Of a stretch of 64,000 nucleotides of DNA, positions 43,729 to 53,743 are shown piece after piece; position 1 is the first letter of the stretch; each line of letters starts with the position of its first letter. Source of the DNA: JBGTIS01 sp041745535. Lineage in GTDB: Bacteria; Bacteroidota; Bacteroidia; Cytophagales; Cyclobacteriaceae. A program made the translations under genes and the position numbers. Below the pieces are notes generated by a model that saw only the letters and a program-made list of their open reading frames with translations, was not told where the DNA came from and did no database searches. The stretch spans positions 1-64,000 of the forward strand of contig JBGTIS010000171.1 of assembly GCA_041745535.1 (NCBI GenBank), given 5' to 3'.

Positions 43729-44952
43729 TTATTGCCTCAATCCCTGCGAAGGTAATACTTTAGGAATATTTTTGGGAGCGTCGCTTCTTAACATTAACAT
43801 CAGGATGATGAAGTAAAAAATATAAAACTCGTACAGAATAGAAGGATTGTCAGTGAGCATGAAAATGTTAAAATAAATCATAATCATAAAGGAAGCATAA
43901 TTTTGCAACGCCATCCTGTACATAAAAGTAAAGATCAGGGCAAACATGATAACACCAAACTCAATGATATACTTTAATACATCGGAATGCATATGAATAA
44001 AAAAAACATTGGAATGGATGTGCTTATCTTCCAGAATGGTACCGATAAAGCCTAATCCACGGGGCAGCCAGGGGATAGAACCTACATAGTCGAACACATC
44101 TTTGTACATGGCTACCCTGCCTGAAAAAAGCCAGTTGGGAGGTATGCCCGTTAACTGGAACACGATTTCGTCGAAAGCACCCTGTGCTACCAAATAAAAA
44201 GCTATCGCAATGGCAAAATTGACAAAAAGCGCCATCAGACTCACTGTCCATTTGTTGGCTAGTATAAGCTTTTTAAAGGGTTTAAGCACAAAAAATAAAA
44301 CCCCGGTAACCAATACCGCCACAATAATAATCCGTTTGGCTCCAATTATGGCCGACACAAATGAGAGCAGTGCTAATTTTTTATTGTTCTCATGCAAATA
44401 CATAATAAAGGCGGCCCCATAAATAGAAGACAAAAAGTTTTCGGTAGGCGGTGTTACAAAGTAAAAAATGGATGACTCATAAGAAGCCAGGGCCAGAATA
44501 CTTTTATAACTGATTATAAAAATGTAGATGAATGAAAAAACTATAAAATAATTGACCCCTTTTTTAATAGAAGTGGTTGAACTGATATTGAATAGCAGCA
44601 AGGTAGAGAACAGGGCTGTGTTGGTAAAATAGAACTCTTTAATATAGCGCACATAGTTGATATCGCCCTGTTCGTTCAGGATAACCCCGATGACCAGTGA
44701 AACTAGGCAGGCGCCCAGCCACAGTAAGGTAAATATGATAAACTTTTTATTAACATTGTACAACCTGAATACAGGCCGTTTCTGCATAATGTTAATAGCC
44801 AGTAACGCTGGAAATATGAGGTATTTCACATACCTGAGAATGTGTATCGATTGCGTAAATACAATAGCAAGCGCGATACCCAGCAATAACCAGAACCCCG
44901 TTTTCATTTTGGGGTTGATTTTAAACTTTGTCTTTAATTTGATGGTCGGCAC
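43729..44952 (-). CDS. O-antigen polymerase/ligase-like membrane protein
   Basis: The 407-residue protein is strongly hydrophobic with about ten to eleven membrane helices and one larger extracytoplasmic loop (near 260-310, FQLTGIPPNWLFSGRVAMYK). This is the layout of Wzy polymerases and WaaL ligases. The only such protein in the window, it is the best candidate for polymerising the repeat unit made by the surrounding transferases. Confidence 0.8.
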   Translation of the reverse strand: MPTIKLKTKFKINPKMKTGFWLLLGIALAIVFTQSIHILRYVKYLIFPALLAINIMQKRPVFRLYNVNKKFIIFTLLWLGACLVSLVIGVILNEQGDINYVRYIKEFYFTNTALFSTLLLFNISSTTSIKKGVNYFIVFSFIYIFIISYKSILALASYESSIFYFVTPPTENFLSSIYGAAFIMYLHENNKKLALLSFVSAIIGAKRIIIVAVLVTGVLFFVLKPFKKLILANKWTVSLMALFVNFAIAIAFYLVAQGAFDEIVFQLTGIPPNWLFSGRVAMYKDVFDYVGSIPWLPRGLGFIGTILEDKHIHSNVFFIHMHSDVLKYIIEFGVIMFALIFTFMYRMALQNYASFMIMIYFNIFMLTDNPSILYEFYIFYFIILMLMLRSDAPKNIPKVLPSQGLRQ

Positions 44953-45113
44953 AGGTAGTCAGGTTCTTATCGCAACAACAACCACAAATTTAGCAGGTAA
45001 AAACAGGCTTTCCTATTAATACAGCAGAGAGCATATTACTTTACTGATAAAAAACCGGTTTACAGGGTGGTAACTTGTTCTTAAGTAGTGGAGCAATAGT
45101 TTTAGGGTATTCT

Positions 45114-45161
45114 CCCCGGATTTATTCCGGGGTCCCATGAATGGGATGCCGGAATTCGGCA
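45114..45161. repeat. Three adjoining palindromes
   Basis: CCCCGGA-TTTAT-TCCGGGG (45114-45132), TCCCAT-GA-ATGGGA (45133-45146) and TGCCG-GAATT-CGGCA (45147-45161) follow one another without gaps in the 300-bp spacer between the beta-helix and polymerase genes. They could act as a terminator for the beta-helix gene or be a dispersed repeat. Confidence 0.6.
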
Positions 45162-45252
45162 AAGCCTCATCCGGCAAGGAATACCTTATTACTTTTGCTC
45201 ACCTGCTTATTTAAATTTATTGTAAAATCAGATAAGAACAAAGTAATGCGTT

Positions 45253-47316
45253 TTACTGCGCCTGATATTTATCTGAATACAAACCGATTTCTTTGAGTGG
45301 AATTTTCTCAATGTTCAGCTTTTTGAGCACTGATTTGCTTTTCGGATAAATTTCCCCCTTTACCACATTGATATAACCAGGAATTTCTTTGATAACTTCG
45401 TTATTTTCAACGCTATAGTATTCTTTTTTAGCGCCGTCGAGCAGTCGTATGCCATTGCCAAAGCAAATATTGTTTTCGATAACATTGCCGGAAGGGATAG
45501 CAGGGTTCTTATCCAGAATAGAAGCCAATGCCGGATACTGGGTACTGTAGGGTGGATTTTTATAGTTTATATCATCCAGTTTCTTGTACATCTGCCAGCC
45601 ACCTTTTTCTACAATATAATCTTTAGCCCACGTAAGGCCACGTGCATCCAGAAAAATAGCGATTTTACTTTTAATGAATACGTTGTTCGTTATCTCATTA
45701 TCATGACCGCCACCCATAAGCACACCGCGGTCTACATCGTAAAATAAATTAGCATGTACTTTATTTCCCGAAGAAGCGTCGTCCAGGTAAACTGAGTTCA
45801 CACCATGCGCGCCCGGCGCATGGATATGATGAAAATAGTTGTATCGTACAATGTTGCCCCGCTTGGTCCAGTCTCTGCCAATATAAAATCCACCCACATC
45901 GCCTGATTCTTTCGCAAGGTCATGGATTTCGTTGTATTCCAGCAGGTGGTCATTGCCATCGAAAATAACTCCCTGGCTTGGGGCATCGTGGATGCGGTTA
46001 TGCGAAACTCGGGTACCCACCCCATCCAGTTTAATACCGGCATTCATCCAATTGGTGCTACTGAAATTATAAATATGGTTGTTGTCTATATAATTCTCAC
46101 CAGAGGTTAATGTTTTTCGGTCACCACCGGAAACTACCATACCTTCATCGCCGATGTTGTAAATTTCACAACTCTGTATGCCATTTTTATAGCCATTTTC
46201 TACCACAATACCCCGGGTACCAATGTTCCGAACGGTACAGCCCGCAATCTTGGTGTTTTTACAGTTGCTCATTTTTACGCCGATACCTCTGGTATATTCA
46301 AAATAAAAACCTTCCAGACTTACGTTGGATACACTGTCCATGGCAACCATTTCATCTTCCAGCAGCGAAATAAATACCGATCCTTTGTCTATAGGCGTGG
46401 GTGGCCAGAAATATAATATTCCCGTTTCCCGGTCTAAATACCACTCGCCGGGGCTATCCAGTTCTTCCAGAATATTAAAGGCATAATAACGCTGGTTTTT
46501 GGTATACCCAAAAATTCCATGCGGGCGGCGTAAAATAAATTCATTCATTGCCGTGTCAATCCTTGCTACACTTACATAAGATTCCGCATAATCGTGTGTC
46601 CAGAAGCCATGAAGCCATATGTTCGGGTCATCGACCCAATTATTTGGTTCGCTGCCTTTATAAGTAAATCTCCCAAAATGTTTTCCTATCGGAATGCCAT
46701 ATCGCTTAATGCGTTCCAATCCTCTGTTTTCCTGCTTTCCGGTTTGCGGCACCGAATCTATCCGAGACCAGCCTCTGTTTGGGAAGCGGGCCATTGTCAT
46801 GCGGTCGCCATTGAAAAAAAGATCGAGACCCTGCGGACGGGATTTCCGGCCAAATCCTGTTGGCTTTATTGTGCCATAATTTTCGATACCCCTGCCTTTT
46901 AAGTTGATCTGATAGATTTTGTCATGGTACTCAGGATCAATCCTTTTCAAAGCTTTTTCATTGCTCAGCGGCTCAAAACCCTCAACTTTTCTACCGCCAA
47001 TAAACTGAACCAGTTGTCCGTTATAGGGTTTGTAAATAATTTCCGTCTGCTCGGTGCCGGAGTCTTCCGCTCCAAACCGAATGGTGCTGTCAACCGGATA
47101 AATACCAGGTTTTATATACACCGTGAATTTTCCTTTTGGCAGCTTTTTTTCTTTTTTTAATTGTTGAACCGCCTTTCGGGCCGCTTCCAGCCCCTCAAAA
47201 GGTTGTTCAAATACCACAAGTTCGTTTTTGTTTTTATTAAAAGGGACATAACTGGCTACAAGGGTATTTATCAGAATGAGCAATACCATGGTAATACCGG
47301 GAAAATTATTCTTCAT
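45253..47316 (-). CDS. Secreted right-handed parallel beta-helix protein
   Basis: The 687-residue protein has a signal peptide (about 1-22), an N-terminal DUF1565-like start (FEGLEAARKAVQQLKKEKKL, GIYPVDSTIRF), a glycan-enzyme-like block (GLDLFFNGDRMTMARFPNRG) and a long parallel beta-helix from about 330 to 560 (NYIDNNHIYNF, GTRVSHNRIHDAPSQGVIF). The layout resembles GH141/GH120-type or lyase-like proteins of Bacteroidota, so it may cut or trim the polysaccharide made here. No T9SS tail is seen, unlike its relative at 51.7 kb. Confidence 0.85.
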   Translation of the reverse strand: MKNNFPGITMVLLILINTLVASYVPFNKNKNELVVFEQPFEGLEAARKAVQQLKKEKKLPKGKFTVYIKPGIYPVDSTIRFGAEDSGTEQTEIIYKPYNGQLVQFIGGRKVEGFEPLSNEKALKRIDPEYHDKIYQINLKGRGIENYGTIKPTGFGRKSRPQGLDLFFNGDRMTMARFPNRGWSRIDSVPQTGKQENRGLERIKRYGIPIGKHFGRFTYKGSEPNNWVDDPNIWLHGFWTHDYAESYVSVARIDTAMNEFILRRPHGIFGYTKNQRYYAFNILEELDSPGEWYLDRETGILYFWPPTPIDKGSVFISLLEDEMVAMDSVSNVSLEGFYFEYTRGIGVKMSNCKNTKIAGCTVRNIGTRGIVVENGYKNGIQSCEIYNIGDEGMVVSGGDRKTLTSGENYIDNNHIYNFSSTNWMNAGIKLDGVGTRVSHNRIHDAPSQGVIFDGNDHLLEYNEIHDLAKESGDVGGFYIGRDWTKRGNIVRYNYFHHIHAPGAHGVNSVYLDDASSGNKVHANLFYDVDRGVLMGGGHDNEITNNVFIKSKIAIFLDARGLTWAKDYIVEKGGWQMYKKLDDINYKNPPYSTQYPALASILDKNPAIPSGNVIENNICFGNGIRLLDGAKKEYYSVENNEVIKEIPGYINVVKGEIYPKSKSVLKKLNIEKIPLKEIGLYSDKYQAQ

Positions 47317-47639
47317 TACGTTAAAATAAAAATAGCTAATTGGGACAAAAATATAATGAGGGTTTACTCAATTTACAGGTTGTATTTAAAAATTAACTTC
47401 AGTTAGTATTTACTTTAACATAAAAAAGATGCCAGAATAAGATATAAATCACAAAAATTCAATATAAACTTTATCAAAGGCAAATACTGAAAACAAAAAT
47501 GGAATATTTGTCATAAAGTCTGTAAAGGGAAGTAATATAATGAGAGATTGTTTTTCTTAAAAAGAATTAAATATTTCCATTATTTTCTGATATTTGATAG
47601 TTTTACCAGTCATTTTTATTTGTGCTAAAAGAATTTACG
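47317..47639. other. AT-rich spacer between divergent beta-helix and FkbM genes
   Basis: These roughly 320 bp must hold promoters for both directions. I see no gene and no clear TTTG/TAnnTTTG pair. Confidence 0.4.
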
Positions 47640-48428
47640 ATGCAGTTTCTCAGAAACATATTTACTCGTTTCCCCCGCCTGAAGCGATTTTCTAAATCGA
47701 TATATTATTTTCTCAGGGGCGAACCTCAGGTTAATTATTCCGAAATATCTGAAGAGTTGATTAAGAAATGTGTGAACAAACCCAACCCAACGTTATTAGA
47801 AATTGGTTGCAACAGCGGTGGACACACACTGTGGATTCATAAAATGTTTAAAAAACCAACCATCTACTGTTTCGAACCTGATCCAAGAGCAATTGGCCGT
47901 TTCAGAAAAAATATTGAGAAAGATCATCCTGATATCACATTATTCGAAATGGCGTTGAGCGATCAGAATGGTGAAATTTCTTTTCATCAGAGTGGAGGAA
48001 GTTATGATGAAGCGCAAGCCAAGGCCATGCCGGAAGGATACGACTTGTCAGGGTCTATCCGAAAACCTAAAGATCATTTAGAGGCGGTTCCCTGGGTTAC
48101 TTTTGGTAATACCATAACGGTAAAAACCAGAACTTTAGATTCCTGGTGTGAGGAACATGGCATCGAGGAGATTGATTTTATCTGGATGGATGTACAAGGA
48201 GCTGAACTTGATGTGTTCAAAGGCAGCATAAATACCTTGCGAAAAACACGGTTTGTGTACACAGAATATAGCGACAGACAAATGTATGAAGGGCAGGCCT
48301 CTCTTAAACAACTAATTGACTATTTGGGTCATTTTAAAGTTTTAGTTCGCTTTCCGCATGATGTACTACTTTGGAATACTAAATTTGAGTTCCAGCCTGA
48401 AAGTGTGCTTAAATACATAAAACTGTAG
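47640..48428 (+). CDS. FkbM-family methyltransferase
   Basis: ATG 47640 (MQFLRNIFTRFPRLKRF) gives 262 residues; a GTG six codons earlier is possible. The SAM-binding block LLEIGCNSGGHTLWIHKMFK is at about 55-74, with IYCFEPDPRAIGRFRKN, and the FkbM signature EIDFIWMDVQGAELDVFKG is near 180-198. Such enzymes often O-methylate polysaccharide sugars. It is one of few plus-strand genes in the cluster. Confidence 0.88.
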   Translation: MQFLRNIFTRFPRLKRFSKSIYYFLRGEPQVNYSEISEELIKKCVNKPNPTLLEIGCNSGGHTLWIHKMFKKPTIYCFEPDPRAIGRFRKNIEKDHPDITLFEMALSDQNGEISFHQSGGSYDEAQAKAMPEGYDLSGSIRKPKDHLEAVPWVTFGNTITVKTRTLDSWCEEHGIEEIDFIWMDVQGAELDVFKGSINTLRKTRFVYTEYSDRQMYEGQASLKQLIDYLGHFKVLVRFPHDVLLWNTKFEFQPESVLKYIKL

Positions 48429-48639
48429 AATTTCCAGATCTAATATAATTTGGGTTGATGGTGCCATATTGGCTAAAATTAATAAAATAAATTATTTAAA
48501 CCCTCTATAAAGTAGCCAGCAATGGAGAAATCTGCCGGAATGCTTTCTCAAAACGCAAAGCGCAACCTGTTATGAAAGTTTGTTTTATAATGGCCTTTCT
48601 TTTTTGGGCAGCACCAATCTAACCGAATCTCATGAATGC

Positions 48640-49527
48640 ATGGTAATAATTTCAACTGATACCGGGCAACTTGCCAACCGCTTACTAATTTTCTGTCACT
48701 TTATAGCCAATGCTGTTGAATACGATTATGCTCTGTACCATCCTTTCTTTCATGAATACGCGCCATATTTTGAAGCCACTTCCACCAATAATTTTCTGGG
48801 GCAGAAAATAAGTGCTAAACCTGTTTTTAAAAATGAAACGCTGAATAAACTGGCTGTAAAAGGTTTGAAAGCTGGCATTTACGTGCTTTCCTTTGTTTTG
48901 CCCAAAACCCCATTTTATCAGATTTTTCAGATTATTACCACCAACGATAAAACGCGAACCATATTTGACCTGAACCATCCGGATTTTATTGCTACCTGTA
49001 AAAGAAAAAAGGTTTTTGTACAGGGCTGGCATTTTCGGGATTTTACACATTTCAATAAACACAGCGATTTATTGCGTACTTTGTTCCGGCCGAAAGCAGC
49101 TTATCTGGATAATGTAAACAGTTTGATCAGCAGGTGTCGCCAAAATTATGATGTACTGATCGGCATCCACATCAGATTGGGCGATTACCTCACGCATCAG
49201 GGTGGGAAGTTTTATTTTACACAGGAAGCATACCGTAATTATATGGTACAAATAAAAGATCAGTGTAAGGCACCGGAGCAGCGCATTTTATTTGTTATCT
49301 GTTCAAATGGTGAAATTGACCGGGAGGTATTTTCCGGACTGAACGTGGAACTGGGTACCAACCATTTTATTGAAGACCTGGTTACGCTTTCCAGTTGCGA
49401 CTTTATATTAGGGCCACCCAGCACCTTCTCTATGTGGGCTTCTTTTTATGGTAAGGTTCCCTTATTCCATATTAACAAAGAAATAAAGAATGTAAAACTG
49501 GACGAATTTAAAGTGTACCCCAACTAA
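48640..49527 (+). CDS. Fucosyltransferase-like (GT11-type) protein
   Basis: From ATG 48640 (MVIISTDTGQLANRLLIFCH) the protein has 295 residues; the track-length frame from 48580 adds poor sequence. GQLANRL recalls the GxGNQ start of GT11, and GIHIRLGDYLTHQGGKFYF holds the H-x-R-x-G-D-Y motif that binds GDP-fucose. The C-terminal DFILGPPSTFSMWASFYGKV also fits. Sequence is divergent, so donor and linkage are uncertain. It lies about 210 bp after the FkbM gene on the same strand. Confidence 0.6.
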   Translation: MVIISTDTGQLANRLLIFCHFIANAVEYDYALYHPFFHEYAPYFEATSTNNFLGQKISAKPVFKNETLNKLAVKGLKAGIYVLSFVLPKTPFYQIFQIITTNDKTRTIFDLNHPDFIATCKRKKVFVQGWHFRDFTHFNKHSDLLRTLFRPKAAYLDNVNSLISRCRQNYDVLIGIHIRLGDYLTHQGGKFYFTQEAYRNYMVQIKDQCKAPEQRILFVICSNGEIDREVFSGLNVELGTNHFIEDLVTLSSCDFILGPPSTFSMWASFYGKVPLFHINKEIKNVKLDEFKVYPN

Positions 49528-49533
49528 ACGCTT

Positions 49534-50412
49534 TTATTTTTTGGCAGTTGACTTACGTTTGAAAACCTTCGCTATTTCCGACAAATAAATTTTTACATAA
49601 GGACTTAAAAAATAACCAGGCCAAAGCAGGCCGCCATATCGTTTGGCAAAAGCTTTCCATTCTTTGATGGGTAACCCTTTGACGGAAGTTGCCCTTTGCA
49701 GCCTTTTTTTCAATCCCAGGCTGGTATCGCGCCAGCTGCCTTCCACAGCATTTTTAGAACAATAGCCCAGGTAGCCAGGCGCGATAAAAATTTTGGCACC
49801 CTGCCGTGCAGCCCGAAGCCCATAATCGAAGTCGCCCAGCGAATGGGTAAAAGCCGGGTCCAGGTTGCCGACTATTTTTGCCACAGCCTTCGGAATTAAA
49901 ACGATATTGCCATTCATTGTTTCACATTCCTTAATCACCGTATCGTCGGGCTTCACATGTTCGAACCGCAAAGGCGCATACAATGATTTCCTTACTAAGC
50001 CGCCATAAGTGAAAGCTGACGTTTCAAAATCCTGGGTAGATCCGGTAATGATGCTGCATTCATTGTGCCTGGCCACGGCCTGCCGGTAGCTTTCGCAAAA
50101 TACTTCCAGCGCATTGGGTTTTAGGGTGGTATCGTCGTTTAGCCACATATAAAAATCATGATCATTTTCCATAGCGGCCTGAAAAGCCACCCGCATGCCT
50201 CCATTCCAGAAATAGGATCCGTCGCCCTTCAGTACGGTTACCTGCTCAAAAGTACTTTTAATGCGCTCGCCGGAACCGTCGGTAGAGCCATCGTCGAATA
50301 CATACACGCTGACCGCGCTGAAACAAGCTTTTGAGGCTTTCATCAAAGCATGCAAACAGGCTATAGTTTTATCAGAACGGTTATAACAGGCCAGAATTAC
50401 AGCTAAAATCAT
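49534..50412 (-). CDS. Glycosyltransferase family 2
   Basis: The 292-residue GT-A protein begins ILAVILACYNRSDKTIACLH, with VYVFDDGSTDGSGERIKSTF and the metal-binding WLNDDTTLKPNALEVF (D-D pair near 93-94). ITGSTQDFETSAFTYGGLV and SLGDFDYGLRAARQGAKIFI resemble rhamnosyl/galactosyl transferases of O-antigen loci. It overlaps the next upstream GT4 by 4 bp, so they are translationally coupled. Confidence 0.9.
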   Translation of the reverse strand: MILAVILACYNRSDKTIACLHALMKASKACFSAVSVYVFDDGSTDGSGERIKSTFEQVTVLKGDGSYFWNGGMRVAFQAAMENDHDFYMWLNDDTTLKPNALEVFCESYRQAVARHNECSIITGSTQDFETSAFTYGGLVRKSLYAPLRFEHVKPDDTVIKECETMNGNIVLIPKAVAKIVGNLDPAFTHSLGDFDYGLRAARQGAKIFIAPGYLGYCSKNAVEGSWRDTSLGLKKRLQRATSVKGLPIKEWKAFAKRYGGLLWPGYFLSPYVKIYLSEIAKVFKRKSTAKK

Positions 50413-51635
50413 ACAATAAGACTTTTATACAGGGCAGCATACCGCGAAATAATATTTTCCAGATTATATTCTTTCGCTACATGCGCGATACATTTTTTAC
50501 TCAAGTCACCCGTTTGGTTATGCGTTATAATCCATTCAATACCTTTTGCCAGATCGGCTTCACTAAAAGGTGTGGCTAAATATCCGTTTTCCTGATGCCT
50601 TACAATATCTTTCGGACCCGAACTGTTAAACCCGGCAACGGGCGTACCACAGGCCATAGCTTCTACAATGGTTTTACCAAAAGCTTCCTGCACCGAAGGC
50701 ATTACGAACACATCGGACGCGGCATAAGCCACCCGTAGTTGTTGCGGATCAGCAATGTAACCCAGATTCACAATTTCGTGCCGCGTGTGTACATATGACC
50801 TGAAGTCGAAACTACCGAAAGTAACAATAAGCAGCTCAGGTGGCAGGAAGGGAATGGCATCGATAAACTTTTGTAGTCCTTTGTAGCGGTAATTGATATT
50901 CACGGCGCCTACCAGTATAATTTTACGATCAGCAGGCAGGTTTAACTCTTTTCGGGCCTGTGCTTTATCAACCGGATAAAAGTATTTCAGGTCTACGGTA
51001 TTTCTAATCACCTGAACTTCTTTATTAAACCGGATGGGGCTGTCGTTTAAAAATTCTTTCAGCCATTCGCTAATTACTACCAGTTGTATATTCTTATTAA
51101 TTTGTTTGTTTTTCTTTTTAAATAAAGAACGTGACAGGTCTTTTTCGGACTCACTTGCTAAAATCGGGCATTGGCCACAACCCTTCCGGTAATTGTCGCA
51201 GGATAAGGAATAATGACAACCACCGGTACCTACCCACATATCCCGGATGGTCCATAGCGCGGGTTTTTTTATTTTTTGTAAAAACCTGATACTGACCATA
51301 CCATGATTAATCCAGTGAAAATGAATAATATCGGCCCACTGATACAGCGGATGCCGCCTGATGTTATAACCAAATACGCCCGGACTGAATGGTGAATTTT
51401 TGTCTCTTTTAGGATAAACGCGTAATAAGGCCCTATCGAGTATACCCAACACGTTAATCCATTTTTTTTCTGCTGAAGTGCGGGCCAGGCCATATACTTT
51501 TAGTTTTTCATCGCTTTCCTGCTGCAGAATCATCCGTGAATCTATACCAGCTTCCCGCAAAGAATTATGCAAAATAATAGCTCCTTTTGCCGCTCCGCTT
51601 TTTTTTGATCCAGCAACTACGTGTAATACTTTCAC
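50409..51635 (-). CDS. Glycosyltransferase family 4
   Basis: The 408-residue GT-B protein starts MKVLHVVAGSKKSGAAKGAI. It contains a cysteine-rich acceptor-side segment (GGCHYSLSCDNYRKGCGQCP), seen in some colanic-acid-type transferases, and the donor block IILVGAVNINYRYKGLQKFI. The E-x7-E pair is in PSVQEAFGKTIVEAMACGTP. It is divergent from the T9SS beta-helix gene, 47 bp apart. Confidence 0.9.
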   Translation of the reverse strand: MKVLHVVAGSKKSGAAKGAIILHNSLREAGIDSRMILQQESDEKLKVYGLARTSAEKKWINVLGILDRALLRVYPKRDKNSPFSPGVFGYNIRRHPLYQWADIIHFHWINHGMVSIRFLQKIKKPALWTIRDMWVGTGGCHYSLSCDNYRKGCGQCPILASESEKDLSRSLFKKKNKQINKNIQLVVISEWLKEFLNDSPIRFNKEVQVIRNTVDLKYFYPVDKAQARKELNLPADRKIILVGAVNINYRYKGLQKFIDAIPFLPPELLIVTFGSFDFRSYVHTRHEIVNLGYIADPQQLRVAYAASDVFVMPSVQEAFGKTIVEAMACGTPVAGFNSSGPKDIVRHQENGYLATPFSEADLAKGIEWIITHNQTGDLSKKCIAHVAKEYNLENIISRYAALYKSLIV

Positions 51636-51682
51636 AATTTAATATTAATTAGTATTTTGCTGAGATAAACCACTACCCCTAC

Positions 51683-53743
51683 ATGATTGTTCGTAAGATA
51701 TCCTTAGTAGCCGTTTTACTCCTCATTAATTTTAGTATTTATGCCCAACATCAGATTTTTGTAGCGCAAAATGGCGATGATCAGCATGATGGCACGATCA
51801 ATCACCCGTTCAAATCTATTAAAAAAGCAATCAATTATTTAAAGTCATCCGAAGCCAACGATATTAAAATAATATTCAGAGAGGGAGAATACGATCTTTC
51901 TCACCCCATTGTAGTAGACAGCCTTCTGATGCATTCCTTACAAAGGTTAACTTTTATGGCCTATGCTGATGAAAAAGTAGTGATTTCGGGAGGCATTAAC
52001 GCCCATGAATGGAAGGCTTTTGATGGGGATATTTATTACACCGAATTACCCGAGGATACCAAACCGTTCCGAAGCCTTTATATGAACGAAACTAAACTGG
52101 TACGCGCACGACACCCTAATACCTGCAATTATTATAACTATAACTGGAATGACAGCCTTGCCAGACTGGAATCAAAAAATCTGGATTTACCAGCAGGTTA
52201 TTCCAACTCATTCGACAATCCGACGGAGGTTTTTCTGCAGCGAATCTGGTCAACCGACATTTTCAGGCTCAGTTCTATTTACGATGTGGGCAAATACTCA
52301 GTAATGAAACTTTTTCCTGATAACGACCCCGTATTCAAAGAAAGAAATCACACCAAATTACCCGATCAGGCTTTTCACCTGGAAAACAATTTCGCCTTTG
52401 TAGACGATGAAAATGAATGGTATTTTGACCAGGAAGACAAAAGACTGTATTTGAAATTTCCTCACGGTTTGGATTCTCTCAATCGGGCCCATGTAAAAAT
52501 TCCACAACTCGAGCAACTGCTGGTAATTTCCGGGTCGTCGTCGGAACTGGTCAGAAACGTAACTTTGCAGGGTATTACCTTTGCCTATATTAATGGCACT
52601 ATTTCCAGTACGGTAGGGTTTTATGTTACCCAGGCCAACATCCCGGTCAGAAAAAAGAACCCGTTACATGCTGCCATAGAGGTTGAAAACGCAAGAAACC
52701 TGAGAATTAAGGATAATAGTTTTATGAACCTGGGCGGCGGTGCTATTTTGTTTGAAACTAATGTAAAAAGATCTGCCATTGAAGGTAATGTTTTTAAAAA
52801 TGTTGAGAAAAACGCGGTTGCGGTCGACTGGAACTGGAAGGTTGAAGACAGAGCCCACCATTGTTCTTTCATTAATATTTCTAATAATTTGTTAACCACC
52901 ATTGGTTACGACTATCCAGGCGCGGTCGGAATTTTTGTAGGATTAGGCGATTCGATAATTATAGAAAACAACCATTTGTTTGACCTGGCCTATTCAGGCA
53001 TTAGCGTAGGTATGGGGCATAGCTATAATATTTCTAACGCTAAAAATAACATCATCAGAAGCAATTACATCAGTTATGCTTTAACGCTACTAACTGATGG
53101 TGCTGCCATTTATACCTTATCGAATCAGCCGGGCACCAAGATTTATGGTAATTTTATGGAAAATATTCTGAAGTCTCCCTGGTCAGCCCCTTTTTATGCC
53201 TCGTCGGGTATTTACCTGGATCAGGGTTCCAGTAACATCAATTTATATGGTAATAATTTTGAGAATGTGTACATACACTACACGTTTAATACTACGGCTA
53301 TTACGAATTTTATAGACCTGCCATCCGATCAGGAACCAGCTGCTGTAAAACCTTTAGGCGGAGCCCATACGGTGGCCAGTGGTAATAATAGCAGTAGCAA
53401 ATACGGTTTATCATTTAAATATCGCCCTTTGCTTAAGGGAAATTTAGCTTCAAACATTTGCTACGGAAGCTGGTTTAATGAGAGCAACCTGGTAAATATC
53501 AAATTATATCCAAATCCGGCCAGCCAGCAGCTAACGTTATCCAATTACCACCTCACCTGGTCTGATTATGTGAATTATCAGATTTTAGATACCAGCGGAA
53601 GTGTAATTAAGTCGGGGGGCGCTCCTAATTACTTCTCTGATAAATTTTTACTGGATGTAAATGATCTACACGATGGTATTTACCTGTTGTATCTTACCTT
53701 CGGCAAATATATGTCGGTGAAAAAATTTGTTATCAGGCAATAA
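51683..53743 (+). CDS. Parallel beta-helix protein exported by type IX secretion
   Basis: The 686-residue protein has a signal peptide (1-21, ending IYAQ), an N-terminal part with NHPFKSIKKAINYLKSSEAN and PFRSLYMNETKLVRARHPNT, and a beta-helix from about 300 to 540. The last about 85 residues (NIKLYPNPASQQLTLSNYH ... KYMSVKKFVIRQ) are a T9SS type A sorting domain. It should therefore cross the outer membrane and be anchored or released. Its N-terminal layout parallels the 45.3-kb protein. A role as a glycan lyase or hydrolase for the local polysaccharide is an inference. Confidence 0.88.
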   Translation: MIVRKISLVAVLLLINFSIYAQHQIFVAQNGDDQHDGTINHPFKSIKKAINYLKSSEANDIKIIFREGEYDLSHPIVVDSLLMHSLQRLTFMAYADEKVVISGGINAHEWKAFDGDIYYTELPEDTKPFRSLYMNETKLVRARHPNTCNYYNYNWNDSLARLESKNLDLPAGYSNSFDNPTEVFLQRIWSTDIFRLSSIYDVGKYSVMKLFPDNDPVFKERNHTKLPDQAFHLENNFAFVDDENEWYFDQEDKRLYLKFPHGLDSLNRAHVKIPQLEQLLVISGSSSELVRNVTLQGITFAYINGTISSTVGFYVTQANIPVRKKNPLHAAIEVENARNLRIKDNSFMNLGGGAILFETNVKRSAIEGNVFKNVEKNAVAVDWNWKVEDRAHHCSFINISNNLLTTIGYDYPGAVGIFVGLGDSIIIENNHLFDLAYSGISVGMGHSYNISNAKNNIIRSNYISYALTLLTDGAAIYTLSNQPGTKIYGNFMENILKSPWSAPFYASSGIYLDQGSSNINLYGNNFENVYIHYTFNTTAITNFIDLPSDQEPAAVKPLGGAHTVASGNNSSSKYGLSFKYRPLLKGNLASNICYGSWFNESNLVNIKLYPNPASQQLTLSNYHLTWSDYVNYQILDTSGSVIKSGGAPNYFSDKFLLDVNDLHDGIYLLYLTFGKYMSVKKFVIRQ

